Of a stretch of 64,000 bases of DNA, positions 51,506 through 59,783 are shown in pieces. The position numbers and the translations under genes were made by a program. Each line of letters starts with the position of its first letter. Positions within the stretch are counted from its first letter, which is position 1. The DNA comes from Quadrisphaera setariae. GTDB lineage: Bacteria; Actinomycetota; Actinomycetes; Actinomycetales; Quadrisphaeraceae. Under the pieces are notes generated by a model, which was not told the DNA's origin, made no database searches, and was given only the letters and a program-made list of their open reading frames with translations. The DNA lies in NCBI RefSeq assembly GCF_008041935.1, contig NZ_VKAC01000009.1, positions 124,001-188,000 of the forward strand, in the 5' to 3' direction.

Positions 51506-53212
51506 GTGAGCACTGCACGGACGAGCGACGGCGAGGTGCGCCGGGCCTCCTGGCTCGACGCCCTCGCCGTCGGCGCCGCCGCGGCGCTGGTCCTGTGGCT
51601 GGTCCGCGTGCAGCCGGCCCTGCCGTCCGTGCCGGGCCGGCTCTGGCTGCTCGCGCTCGTCGCAGCCGCCGTCGTCGCGGGGTGCACGGCGGTCGCGGCG
51701 GCGGTCCTCGCCCTGGCGGGCGCACGACTCGTGGCGGGTGGGTTCCTGGTGGCCCTCGCGGTGTCGTCGTCCGTCGTCGGCGCCGTCGTCATCACCGCTG
51801 GCCCTGGCGGTCGGTACCTCGACGGTGTGAGCGGGACGCTCGTGGGCGTCGTGGTGGTCGTGGGCTGCCTGCGCGAGCTCGTCGCCCGCCGGGAGCGCTC
51901 CGCCCTCGTCGCCGACCTCGAGCGCCAGGTCCGCACCGACGGCCTCACGGGTCTGCCCAACCGGCACGACCTGCTGGAGTCGGTGCAGCGGGAGCACGGG
52001 CAGCCGGGCCGCGGCAGCACCGTGGCGGTGGAGCTCGGCATCGACTCCTTCTACGAGTACAACGTCCAGCTCGGCGCGGCCCGCGGCGACGAGGCGCTGC
52101 GCGTGGTGGCCCAGGCGCTGCGCGAGGCCGTCCCCGCCGGGTGGACCGTCCACCGCCTCGGCGGTGACCAGTTCGTGCTCCGCGGCCCCGGCGACTCAGC
52201 GGCCGGCGCGGCGTGTGCGCAGGCGGCCCTGGACGCCGTCGTCACCGCTGCGGTTCCTGGCGCCGTCCCGCTCAGCGCCAGCGCAGGGGTGGCCGAGGCG
52301 CGCCCCGGCGCCTCCGACCCGACCGCGGTCCTCGCCGACGCGTCCGCGGCGCTGCGCGCCACCAAGAAGACCCACGACGGCGGCATCGCCGTCCACGACG
52401 CGGCCATGGCGGCGAGCTCGCAGCGCCAGCAGCTGGTGACCGCCGCACTGCGCAGCGCCCTGGCCCACGACGGCGTGGTGGCGCACCTGCAGCCGGTGGT
52501 GGACATCGCCACCGGGTGCACCGCCGGTGTGGAGCTGCTCGCCCGCTGGCACGACCCCGACCTCGGGCACGTGCAGCCCGACGAGTTCGTTGCGCTGGCG
52601 GAGTCCACCGGCCTGGTCCACCAGCTCGGGACGTCGGTCCTGCAGCGCGGTCTGGACGCCTTCGTGGCGGCCGGCTGCGTCGAGCGACGGCTGCGGGTCG
52701 CGGTCAACGCCTCGGTGCACGAGCTGCGCCGGCCCGACTACACCGACCAGCTGCGCGCCACCGCCGCCAGCCGGGGCGTGCCGCTGGAGCTCATCACCGT
52801 GGAGGTCACCGAGTCGCTCTTCGTGGCTCGGGACGACCCCGGCTTCCGCACGCTGCTGGAGCTCGACGCCGCCGGTGTGGCGCTGGCCATCGACGACTTC
52901 GGCACCGGCTTCTCCTCCCTGGGCTACCTCGAGAGGCTGCCCGTCACCTACGTCAAGGTCGACAGGTCGCTCGTCGTCGCGGCCTCGTGCAGCGAGCGCT
53001 CGCGGGCCCTGCTCGCCGCCGTCGCGTCCGTGAGCCGCGCGATGGACCTCCACGTCATCGCCGAGGGCATCGAGGACCAGGCGCAGGCGCAGATGGTCAG
53101 CGAGCTCGGCATCGCCCTGGGGCAGGGGTGGCTGTGGTCCAGGGCGCTGCCCCCCGAGGAGCTCGCGGCGCACCTCGAGGCCTCCGCTCGACGGCTGGCG
53201 GCCGCCTCGTGA
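51506..53212 (+). CDS. Membrane GGDEF-EAL protein, probable c-di-GMP phosphodiesterase
   Basis: 568 residues: about four N-terminal membrane helices (15-115), a GGDEF domain (about 145-300) and an EAL domain (about 310-560). The GGDEF signature reads GGDQF (219-223), and the conserved DxDxFK reads ELGIDSFYEYN, so cyclase activity is doubtful. The EAL site looks complete: E343 (ELLARW), N in VNASVHEL, EVTES, DDFGTG with D463/D464, K in YVKVDRS, E520 in AEGIED, and GQG. The predicted activity is c-di-GMP hydrolysis. The stop overlaps the next GGDEF-EAL gene by 4 bases. Confidence 0.88.
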   Translation: MSTARTSDGEVRRASWLDALAVGAAAALVLWLVRVQPALPSVPGRLWLLALVAAAVVAGCTAVAAAVLALAGARLVAGGFLVALAVSSSVVGAVVITAGPGGRYLDGVSGTLVGVVVVVGCLRELVARRERSALVADLERQVRTDGLTGLPNRHDLLESVQREHGQPGRGSTVAVELGIDSFYEYNVQLGAARGDEALRVVAQALREAVPAGWTVHRLGGDQFVLRGPGDSAAGAACAQAALDAVVTAAVPGAVPLSASAGVAEARPGASDPTAVLADASAALRATKKTHDGGIAVHDAAMAASSQRQQLVTAALRSALAHDGVVAHLQPVVDIATGCTAGVELLARWHDPDLGHVQPDEFVALAESTGLVHQLGTSVLQRGLDAFVAAGCVERRLRVAVNASVHELRRPDYTDQLRATAASRGVPLELITVEVTESLFVARDDPGFRTLLELDAAGVALAIDDFGTGFSSLGYLERLPVTYVKVDRSLVVAASCSERSRALLAAVASVSRAMDLHVIAEGIEDQAQAQMVSELGIALGQGWLWSRALPPEELAAHLEASARRLAAAS

Positions 53213-55494
53213 CGCCCTGGTGGGTCTCGGTGCGCGTCGCCGTCGTCGTGAGCGCCGCCTCGCTGGTGGTGGTCGCGGCCCTGGGGGTGACCGGGACCGG
53301 CCGCGCGGACGTCGTGGGCATCGCGCTCACCGGCCTGTGGGCCTCCCTGGCCGCCGTCGCCGTGCTGCTGGCGCCGCGCAGCGCCGGCCTCTCGCGGCGC
53401 TGGCGCACGTGCGGCCTCTGGCTGGCGCTGCCGTACGGGGTCGGCCAGCTGGTCCTCGCCGTGGAGAAGGCATCCGTCTCCGGAGTGCTGGCGTTCCCCG
53501 CCGCCGGTGACCTCATCTCCTTCCTCGCCGCCCCGGGCTGGTTCGCGGTGCTGCTGCTGGTGCCTCGGCCCGCCGGGCCGGCGGGCCGCCTGCCGCGGGT
53601 GCTCGCCGACGTCGGTGTCGTGGCGGTCGCGGTGGGCCTGCTCTTCTGGCGGATCGCCTTCACCGACGTGCACGCGGACACCGCCACGGTGGCCGCCTCG
53701 GTGGCCGTCCAGCTGCTGGAGCTGGTCATCCTGGCCCTCGTCGTCCAGCTCGTCGTGGTGACCCGGGACCGGGGTGCGGCCCTGCTCGCGCTGGCCGTCG
53801 CGATGATCGTCACCGGTGACCTGGCGTACTCGGCGGCCGTCCTGCAGGACGTGACCCTGCCGACCTGGCTGCAGGGCGCGCTGCTCTCGTCGGCCTGGCC
53901 GCTCGTGGCGGCGGCGCTGTTCGCGGTCCGGCGGCCGCGCCCGCGGCCGGAGGTCAGCACGGAGGCCGCAGCCTCCGTGGCCACCGTCGCCGCGCTGGCG
54001 CTGTGCGGCGGTGCCGCGGTGCTCGAGGTGGTGCTGAGGGGGCGCGGCGTCGACGCCACCAGCGCGGTGCTCCTCGTGCTGCTCCTGCTCGCCTGCACCG
54101 CGCGGGAGCTCGTCCTCCAGAGGCAGCGGGTCCGGCAGGTGGCCGCCCTCAGCGCCGCCGCGGACCTCGACCCCCTCACGGGTCTGTTCAACCGGCGGGC
54201 GCTCGCCGCCGCGCTGGCGGACCTGGCCTCGTCGAGCGGCCCCATCGGCGTCGTCGTCGTCGACCTCGACGGCTTCAAGCGCGTCAACGACGTGCTCGGC
54301 CACGCCACCGGAGACCAGCTCGTCGTGGCCGTCGCGCGCGCTCTGCGCCGGGCCAGTCCCGGCGCCGTCACCGCGCGCCTGGGAGGGGACGAGTTCGCGC
54401 TGGTCCTGCCCGCCGCGGAGCCGGTGGTGCTCGCCGCCGCGGACCGCCTCGCCGACCTCGTGCGCGACTGCGCGCAGGAGGTGCCGGGCGTGGCCGGGGT
54501 GAGGGTCTCTGCGAGCGTGGGCGTGGTCATGGGCGAGCGCGCCGACCTGCGCGAGACCGTCGACGCCCTCGCCGTCGTCTCGCGGGCCTCGGCCGCGATG
54601 CAGGAGGCCAAGCGCCGCGGTCGCGACCGGGTGGTGCGGCACGACGAGGTGGCGGGACGGGCTGCGCGCGAGCGCGAGGTGGTCGGGCTGCTGGGGCCCG
54701 CGCTGGCCACCGGCCGCGGGCTCGTGGCGCGCGAGCAGCCCGCGCTCGACATCGCCTCGGGGAGGGTGGTCGGCCACCGGGTGCTCCTGGGTCTCGCCCC
54801 TGACGTCCCGCCCCACGAGGTGCTCGACGTGGCCCGTCGCCGCAGCTGGGACGCGCCCCTGGCGCGGAGGTCGCTGCAGCGGGCCGTCGACGTGCTCGCT
54901 GCGACCCCGGGTGGGAGCGCCTGGCTGCACCTCGAGGCCCACCAGCTGCACGACGACGCGTGGCCGACCCGGATCGAGGCCGCGCTGCGGGAGGCGGCCG
55001 CGCCGTGCCGGGACCTCGTCGTGGAGGTCGCGGGCCGGATCGCGGAGGACGACGCCCGCGCGGTCCGCGCCCTGGACAGGCTCTCGGCGGTGGGCGTGCG
55101 CGTGGCCGTGGCGGCCCCGCACGCCGGTGGCGGCACCTCCCTGCCGCAGCTGCCGTCGCTGCCCGTCGACGTGTTCGTCCTGCCCCCGGCCACCGTCGCC
55201 GCCGCGCAGGCGCCGAGCGGCCTGGTGGTGGCGCGGGCGCTGGTGGACGCCGCCCACGGGCTCGGGCTGCAGGTCCTCGCCGACGGCGTCGACGAGCCGG
55301 CCCAGCTGGACCGCCTCGCCGCCCTGGGCGTGGACCTCGCCCGCGGCGCCCTGTGGCCGGCCGTCGACGCGACCGCCGGCCCGGGCCAGTGGGAGCCGGA
55401 CCAGCGGGAGTCAGGCCAGCGGGAGGCGGAGGAGCCTGTCGTCGCCGGCAGCGGGGCGCCCGCGCGAGGTGTTGTCGGTCAGCACCCACAGTGA
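53209..55494 (+). CDS. Membrane GGDEF-EAL protein, probable diguanylate cyclase with degenerate EAL
   Basis: 761 residues: about eight to nine membrane helices (1-290), a GGDEF domain with DPLTGLFNRRAL, VVVDLDGFKRVNDVLGH and an intact GGDEF at 392-396, then an EAL-like domain. In the EAL part every metal or catalytic position is changed (GHRVLLG for EALLR, LEAHQL for VNxSxxxL, AAPHAG for DDFGTG, ADGVDE for AEGVE, ARG for GQG). No RxxD inhibitory site is seen before GGDEF. It should make c-di-GMP but not degrade it; the EAL part may sense or bind. The last 84 bases overlap the convergent dehydrogenase gene. Confidence 0.87.
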   Translation: MTPWWVSVRVAVVVSAASLVVVAALGVTGTGRADVVGIALTGLWASLAAVAVLLAPRSAGLSRRWRTCGLWLALPYGVGQLVLAVEKASVSGVLAFPAAGDLISFLAAPGWFAVLLLVPRPAGPAGRLPRVLADVGVVAVAVGLLFWRIAFTDVHADTATVAASVAVQLLELVILALVVQLVVVTRDRGAALLALAVAMIVTGDLAYSAAVLQDVTLPTWLQGALLSSAWPLVAAALFAVRRPRPRPEVSTEAAASVATVAALALCGGAAVLEVVLRGRGVDATSAVLLVLLLLACTARELVLQRQRVRQVAALSAAADLDPLTGLFNRRALAAALADLASSSGPIGVVVVDLDGFKRVNDVLGHATGDQLVVAVARALRRASPGAVTARLGGDEFALVLPAAEPVVLAAADRLADLVRDCAQEVPGVAGVRVSASVGVVMGERADLRETVDALAVVSRASAAMQEAKRRGRDRVVRHDEVAGRAAREREVVGLLGPALATGRGLVAREQPALDIASGRVVGHRVLLGLAPDVPPHEVLDVARRRSWDAPLARRSLQRAVDVLAATPGGSAWLHLEAHQLHDDAWPTRIEAALREAAAPCRDLVVEVAGRIAEDDARAVRALDRLSAVGVRVAVAAPHAGGGTSLPQLPSLPVDVFVLPPATVAAAQAPSGLVVARALVDAAHGLGLQVLADGVDEPAQLDRLAALGVDLARGALWPAVDATAGPGQWEPDQRESGQREAEEPVVAGSGAPARGVVGQHPQ

Positions 55495-56691
55495 GCCGTC
55501 CGGGCCGGCGACGACGTCGCGCACCCGGCCGTGCGCACCGTCGACCACCCGCTCCGGCTCACCGAGGCGCCCGTCGTCCAGCGGGACGCGCCACAGCTCC
55601 TGTCCGCGCAGGGCCGCCACGTAGACCGCGTCGCCCGTGACGAGCAGCCCGCTCGGGGAGGCGTCGGCGGTGCGCCACGTGACCAGGGGAGCGGTGAAGG
55701 CGGGGTCGGTGACGTCCTCGGGCCCGCCCGACGGGCCGGCCACCGCGCCCTCCACGAGCGGCCAGCCGTAGTTGCGGCCCGGCTCGAGGAGGTTGAGCTC
55801 GTCCTGGGCGTTCTGCCCGAACTCCGCCGCGAACATGCGGCCCGCCGCGTCCCACCCGATGCCCTGGGGGTTGCGGTGCCCCCAGGTCCACACCGGCGAG
55901 CCCTCCACCGGGTTGCCCGGCGCCGGCTGCCCGTCGGGGGTGAGGCGCAGGACCTTGCCGGTGAGGGCGGTGCGGTCCTGGGCGGTGGAGGGCGCGCTGG
56001 CGTCGCCCGTGGTCACGTAGAGCATGCCGTCGGGGCCGAACGCCAGCCGGCCGCCGTGGTGCACGGCGGCCGAGGCGATGCCCGTGAGCACCGGTTCCGG
56101 GGCGGACAGCGATCCCGGCGCCGACGGGTCCGCGCTGCCTGGGGTGTACCGCATCCTCACCACGCGGTCGTCGGTGGCCGTGGTCGTGTACGCGTACACG
56201 TAGCCGTCCTCGGCGAAGGCGGGGGAGAGGGCCAGACCGAGCAGGCCGCCCTCCCCGCGGGGCTCCACGTCCGGCACCGACCCACCCGGTCCCGGGGCCG
56301 GCACCTGCTGCGCCTGCCAGCCCGTGCCGGACTGCGAGACCCGCACCACGCGCGCGGCGTCCCGCTCGCTGACCAGAGCGCTGCCGTCGGGCATCACGAC
56401 CGTGCTCCAGGGCACGTCGAGCCCGGTGACGACGTCCTGCGCGGCCTGCGGCGTCCCGCGCAGCGCGAGCCCCGCGGCCAGCGCCGCGGGCGGACCGCCC
56501 ACCCCGGAGGAGGGCGCCGACGCCGAGCCCGAGGACGACGAGGACGACGACGGCGCGGGGAGCTGCTCGGTGGAGACCGGCGCCGGCGCCGCGGCGTCCT
56601 GGCCGGAGCAGGCGGAGGTCGCCAGCGCGGCGGCGAGCAGGACGGCGGGCGCGGCGCGCCCCGCGCGTCCGGCGGGTGATCGTCGGCCCAT
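55411..56691 (-). CDS. PQQ-type sugar dehydrogenase lipoprotein
   Basis: 426 residues with a lipoprotein signal (Cys at 28 in ATSACSGQ), a Ser-rich linker (about 45-65), then the six-bladed propeller of soluble glucose/sorbosone dehydrogenases: DVPWSTVVMPDGSALVSERDAARV, GEGGLLGLALSPAF, HHGGRLAFGPDGMLYVTTGDA, GHRNPQGIGWD and AEFGQNAQDELNLL. Members oxidise aldose sugars using PQQ. No PQQ synthesis gene lies in the window. The ATG at 56691 follows GGGGG closely. The gene converges on and overlaps the second GGDEF-EAL gene. Confidence 0.87.
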   Translation of the reverse strand: MGRRSPAGRAGRAAPAVLLAAALATSACSGQDAAAPAPVSTEQLPAPSSSSSSSGSASAPSSGVGGPPAALAAGLALRGTPQAAQDVVTGLDVPWSTVVMPDGSALVSERDAARVVRVSQSGTGWQAQQVPAPGPGGSVPDVEPRGEGGLLGLALSPAFAEDGYVYAYTTTATDDRVVRMRYTPGSADPSAPGSLSAPEPVLTGIASAAVHHGGRLAFGPDGMLYVTTGDASAPSTAQDRTALTGKVLRLTPDGQPAPGNPVEGSPVWTWGHRNPQGIGWDAAGRMFAAEFGQNAQDELNLLEPGRNYGWPLVEGAVAGPSGGPEDVTDPAFTAPLVTWRTADASPSGLLVTGDAVYVAALRGQELWRVPLDDGRLGEPERVVDGAHGRVRDVVAGPDGSLWVLTDNTSRGRPAAGDDRLLRLPLA

Positions 56692-56751
56692 CCCCCAGGG
56701 TCACCCGGTGCAGGTCGCCGGGCCAGTCGGGGCCTGACAGGGTGGGTGCCC

Positions 56752-57708
56752 GTGACCGACCAGACGACCGACGCGCTGCTCATCACCCTGCCCGACACCG
56801 ACTGGCAGGAGGCCCTCGCGCCGCACCTGCCCGCCGGCGTGCGCAGCCTCGTGTGGGACGTCGACTCCGACCCGCGCGAGGCCCTCGGTGACGACGCCGA
56901 CCACGTCGCCTACGTGGTGCTGCCGTACATGCACCCGGCCGGCGCGCTGGAGACCGTGGCCTCGCTGCCCGCCCTGCGGCTGGTGCAGACGACGTCGGCG
57001 GGCTACGACAACCTGCTCGACCGCCTGCCCGACGGGGTGCGCCTGGCGAACGGCGCGGGCATCCACGACGCCTCCACCTCCGAGCTGGCCCTGGCCCTGG
57101 CGCTGGCCAAGCTGCGCGGCCTCGACGACGCCGTGCGCGACGCCGAGCAGGGGGCCTGGCGCCCGGTGCAGCGCCGGGCCCTGGCCGACCGCCGCGTGCT
57201 CGTGCTCGGCACCGGCGGCATCGGTGGTGCCATCGCCGACAGGCTGGAGCCCTTCGAGGTCGACCTCGTCCGGGTGGCCTCCACGGCCCGCAGCGACGAG
57301 CGGGGCCGGGTGCACGGCGTCGACGAGCTGCCCGAGCTGCTGCCCACCACCGAGGTCGTCTTCATCGGGCTGCCGCTCACCGACGCGACGCGCGGCATGG
57401 TCGACGCCGCCTTCCTCGCTGCCCTCCCCGACGACGCGCTCGTGGTCAACGTGGGACGCGGGCCCATCGTCGACACCGAGGCGCTGCTGGCCGAGCTGCG
57501 CGCCGAGCGGCTGCACGCCGCCCTCGACGTCACCGACCCCGAGCCGCTGCCCGCCGACCACCCGCTGTGGGGGGCGCCGAACGTGCTCATCGCCCCGCAC
57601 GTGGGCGGCAACACCACGGCCATGCGGCCCCGGGCCCTGAAGCTGCTCCGCACCCAGGTCGAGCGGCTGGTGGCGGGGCAGGACCCGCTCAACGTGGTGA
57701 TCGGCTGA
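56752..57708 (+). CDS. D-isomer 2-hydroxyacid dehydrogenase
   Basis: 318 residues from the GTG at 56752. Rossmann motif [13 protein letters not shown], then the family catalytic set: Arg in [14 protein letters not shown], Glu in [14 protein letters not shown], His in IAPHVGGNT. The fold is that of phosphoglycerate, formate or glyoxylate-type dehydrogenases, but it is shorter than SerA and has no ACT domain, so the substrate is open. The GTG at 56752 is preferred to the in-frame GTG at 56746 because AGGGTGGG lies 6 bases upstream of it. Confidence 0.88.
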   Translation: MTDQTTDALLITLPDTDWQEALAPHLPAGVRSLVWDVDSDPREALGDDADHVAYVVLPYMHPAGALETVASLPALRLVQTTSAGYDNLLDRLPDGVRLANGAGIHDASTSELALALALAKLRGLDDAVRDAEQGAWRPVQRRALADRRVLVLGTGGIGGAIADRLEPFEVDLVRVASTARSDERGRVHGVDELPELLPTTEVVFIGLPLTDATRGMVDAAFLAALPDDALVVNVGRGPIVDTEALLAELRAERLHAALDVTDPEPLPADHPLWGAPNVLIAPHVGGNTTAMRPRALKLLRTQVERLVAGQDPLNVVIG

Positions 57709-57720
57709 CGTCCGCGGGCG

Positions 57721-57738
57721 GGGCCGTCCGGACGGCCC
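57721..57738. terminator. Palindromic hairpin between the dehydrogenase and ilvD
   Basis: A perfect 9+9 palindrome (GGGCCGTCCGGACGGCCC) starts 12 bases after the dehydrogenase stop. It may terminate that gene; there is no T tract. Confidence 0.5.
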
Positions 57739-57759
57739 TCGGGGCCGGTGGGGGCGCTC

Positions 57760-57777
57760 CCTACGGGACCGTAGGAT
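57760..57777 (+). promoter_or_regulatory. Candidate leaderless promoter and operator-like palindrome of ilvD
   Basis: TAGGAT at 57772-57777 ends 7 bases before the ilvD ATG. It overlaps an inverted repeat, CCTACGG (57760-57766) and CCGTAGG (57769-57775), centred on GA. A palindrome over the -10 is a plausible repressor site, but no known regulator consensus is recognised. Confidence 0.45.
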
Positions 57778-57784
57778 CGCGGGC

Positions 57785-59479
57785 ATGACCCAGGCCGACA
57801 TGAAGCCCCGCTCCCGCCAGGTCACCGACGGGCTCGAGGCCACCGCCAGCCGCGGCATGCTCCGTGCCGTCGGCCTCGGCGACGACGACTTCGCCAAGCC
57901 GCAGATCGGCGTGGCCTCGTCGTGGAACGAGATCACCCCCTGCAACCTCTCCCTGGACCGGCTCGCCAAGTCCGTCAAGGACGGCGTGCACGCCGCCCAG
58001 GGCTACCCGCTGGAGTTCGGCACCATCTCCGTCTCCGACGGCATCTCCATGGGCCACGAGGGGATGCACTTCTCCCTGGTGAGCCGCGAGGTCATCGCCG
58101 ACTCCGTGGAGACCGTCATGCAGGCCGAGCGCCTCGACGGCTCGGTGCTGCTGGCCGGCTGCGACAAGTCGCTGCCGGGCATGCTCATGGCGGCCGCCCG
58201 CCTCGACCTGGCCAGCGTGTTCCTCTACGCCGGGTCGATCCTGCCGGGCTTCGCCAAGCTCTCGGACGGCACCGAGAAGCAGGTCACGATCATCGACGCG
58301 TTCGAGGCCGTGGGCGCCTGCTCGCGCGGACTGATGAGCCGCGAGGACGTCACCGCCATCGAGAAGGCGATCTGCCCGGGCGAGGGCGCCTGCGGCGGCA
58401 TGTACACCGCCAACACCATGGCGAGCGCGGCAGAGGCCCTGGGCATGAGCCTGCCCGGCTCGGCGGCCCCGCCGGCCACCGACCGCCGCCGCGACGGCTT
58501 CGCCCGCCGCTCCGGCCAGGCCGTGGTGGAGATGCTCGCCAAGGGCATCACCGCCCGCGACATCATGACCAAGGAGGCGTTCGAGAACGCCATCTCGGTG
58601 GTCATGGCCTTCGGCGGCTCCACGAACGCCGTGCTGCACCTGCTGGCGATCGCGCACGAGGCCGAGGTGGACCTCACCCTCGCCGACTTCGACAGGGTCG
58701 GCTCCCGCGTGCCGCACCTGGCCGACGTCAAGCCCTTCGGACAGCACGTCATGACCGACGTCGACAGGATCGGCGGCGTCCCGGTGGTGATGCGCGCCCT
58801 GCTCGACGCGGGCCTGCTCCACGGCGACGTCATGACCGTCACCGGCAAGACGATGGCCGAGAACCTCGCCGACATCGCCCCGCCGGACCCGGACGGCAAG
58901 GTGCTGCGGGCGCTCGAGAACCCCATCCACCCCACGGGCGGCATCACGATCCTCCACGGGTCGCTCGCCCCCGGCGGTGCCGTGGTGAAGTCGGCGGGCT
59001 TCGAGTCCGACGTCTTCGAGGGCACCGCCCGCGTCTTCGACCGCGAGCGCGCCGCGATGGACGCCCTGGAGGACGGGACCATCACCGCCGGTGACGTCGT
59101 CGTCATCCGCTACGAGGGCCCCAAGGGCGGCCCGGGCATGCGCGAGATGCTCGCCATCACCGGCGCCATCAAGGGTGCGGGCCTCGGCAAGGACGTGCTG
59201 CTCCTCACCGACGGCCGCTTCTCCGGCGGCACCACCGGCCTGTGCGTGGGCCACGTCGCGCCGGAGGCCGTGGACGGCGGTCCGGTCGCGTTCGTGCGCG
59301 ACGGCGACCGCATCCGCCTCGACGTCAAGAACAAGACCCTCGACGTCCTGGTCGACGAGGCCGAGCTGGCCTCCCGCCGCGAGGGCTGGGCGCCGCTGCC
59401 CCCGGTCTACACCCGTGGCGTGCTCGCGAAGTACACCAAGCTCGTGGGGTCGGCCAGCGGCGGCGCCGTCCTCGCCTGA
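57785..59479 (+). CDS. ilvD: Dihydroxy-acid dehydratase
   Basis: Fe-S enzyme that forms the 2-keto acids of valine and isoleucine. 564 residues with [30 protein letters not shown] and [16 protein letters not shown] holding the three cluster-type Cys, and [19 protein letters not shown] near the C-terminus. The ATG is preceded by a TAGGAT hexamer rather than a ribosome binding site. It is transcribed towards ilvBNC but separated from it by a very strong hairpin and a new promoter. Confidence 0.97.
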   Translation: MTQADMKPRSRQVTDGLEATASRGMLRAVGLGDDDFAKPQIGVASSWNEITPCNLSLDRLAKSVKDGVHAAQGYPLEFGTISVSDGISMGHEGMHFSLVSREVIADSVETVMQAERLDGSVLLAGCDKSLPGMLMAAARLDLASVFLYAGSILPGFAKLSDGTEKQVTIIDAFEAVGACSRGLMSREDVTAIEKAICPGEGACGGMYTANTMASAAEALGMSLPGSAAPPATDRRRDGFARRSGQAVVEMLAKGITARDIMTKEAFENAISVVMAFGGSTNAVLHLLAIAHEAEVDLTLADFDRVGSRVPHLADVKPFGQHVMTDVDRIGGVPVVMRALLDAGLLHGDVMTVTGKTMAENLADIAPPDPDGKVLRALENPIHPTGGITILHGSLAPGGAVVKSAGFESDVFEGTARVFDRERAAMDALEDGTITAGDVVVIRYEGPKGGPGMREMLAITGAIKGAGLGKDVLLLTDGRFSGGTTGLCVGHVAPEAVDGGPVAFVRDGDRIRLDVKNKTLDVLVDEAELASRREGWAPLPPVYTRGVLAKYTKLVGSASGGAVLA

Positions 59480-59492
59480 CCGCCCTCGTGGC

Positions 59493-59547
59493 TCAGCCAC
59501 CGGGACGGTCCGTCTCAAGGAATGAGACGGACCGTCCCGGTGGCTGA
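59493..59547. terminator. 25-bp perfect hairpin after ilvD
   Basis: Arms 59493-59517 and 59523-59547 are perfectly complementary over 25 bases with the 5-base loop AGGAA, starting 14 bases after the ilvD stop. It is the longest perfect stem noticed in the window. Its right arm runs into the CTGACA box of the ilvB promoter. Confidence 0.85.
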
Positions 59548-59573
59548 CAGGGCGCGCTCGAGGGGTCTACTCT
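59544..59573 (+). promoter_or_regulatory. Promoter of ilvBNC and its leader peptide
   Basis: CTGACA (59544-59549) and TACTCT (59568-59573) are separated by 18 bases, a near-consensus SigA-type promoter. The -10 ends 6 bases before the ATG of the leader peptide, so the leader is probably translated from a leaderless mRNA. Confidence 0.7.
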
Positions 59574-59579
59574 CGCGGC

Positions 59580-59621
59580 ATGGGCACCCTCGTCGTCGTA
59601 CTCGCGCAGCGCGCGAGCTGA
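59580..59621 (+). CDS. ilvB leader peptide
   Basis: A 13-codon open frame encoding MGTLVVVLAQRAS. Five consecutive codons are for branched-chain residues (CTC GTC GTC GTA CTC), the signature of an attenuation peptide that senses charged Leu- and Val-tRNA. A hairpin (59601-59607 with 59611-59617) lies just after these codons, and a terminator hairpin follows 27 bases downstream. It is comparable to the leader peptides known before ilvB in corynebacteria and streptomycetes. Confidence 0.78.
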   Translation: MGTLVVVLAQRAS

Positions 59622-59648
59622 CGCCGTCGTCGACGTCCTGCCGCGCGC

Positions 59649-59678
59649 GACCCTCCGGAGCCTTCGGGCCGGAGGGTC
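59649..59678 (+). terminator. Attenuator hairpin of ilvBNC
   Basis: GACCCTCCGG (59649-59658) pairs perfectly with CCGGAGGGTC (59669-59678) around a 10-base loop, followed by TTTCC. Among the hairpins here it is one of the few with a T run. It lies between the leader peptide and ilvB. GCGCGCG at 59609-59615 can pair with 59642-59648 just before it, a possible competing structure (inference). Confidence 0.75.
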
Positions 59679-59783
59679 TTTCCATGCCCGGCGGGAACGA
59701 GTGCCGGGCTGCTCGCACCGCCAGCCAGCACACCGGCACCGCGTCCACGCCGGACCAGCAGCACCGCAGCACCAGGAGGACCG

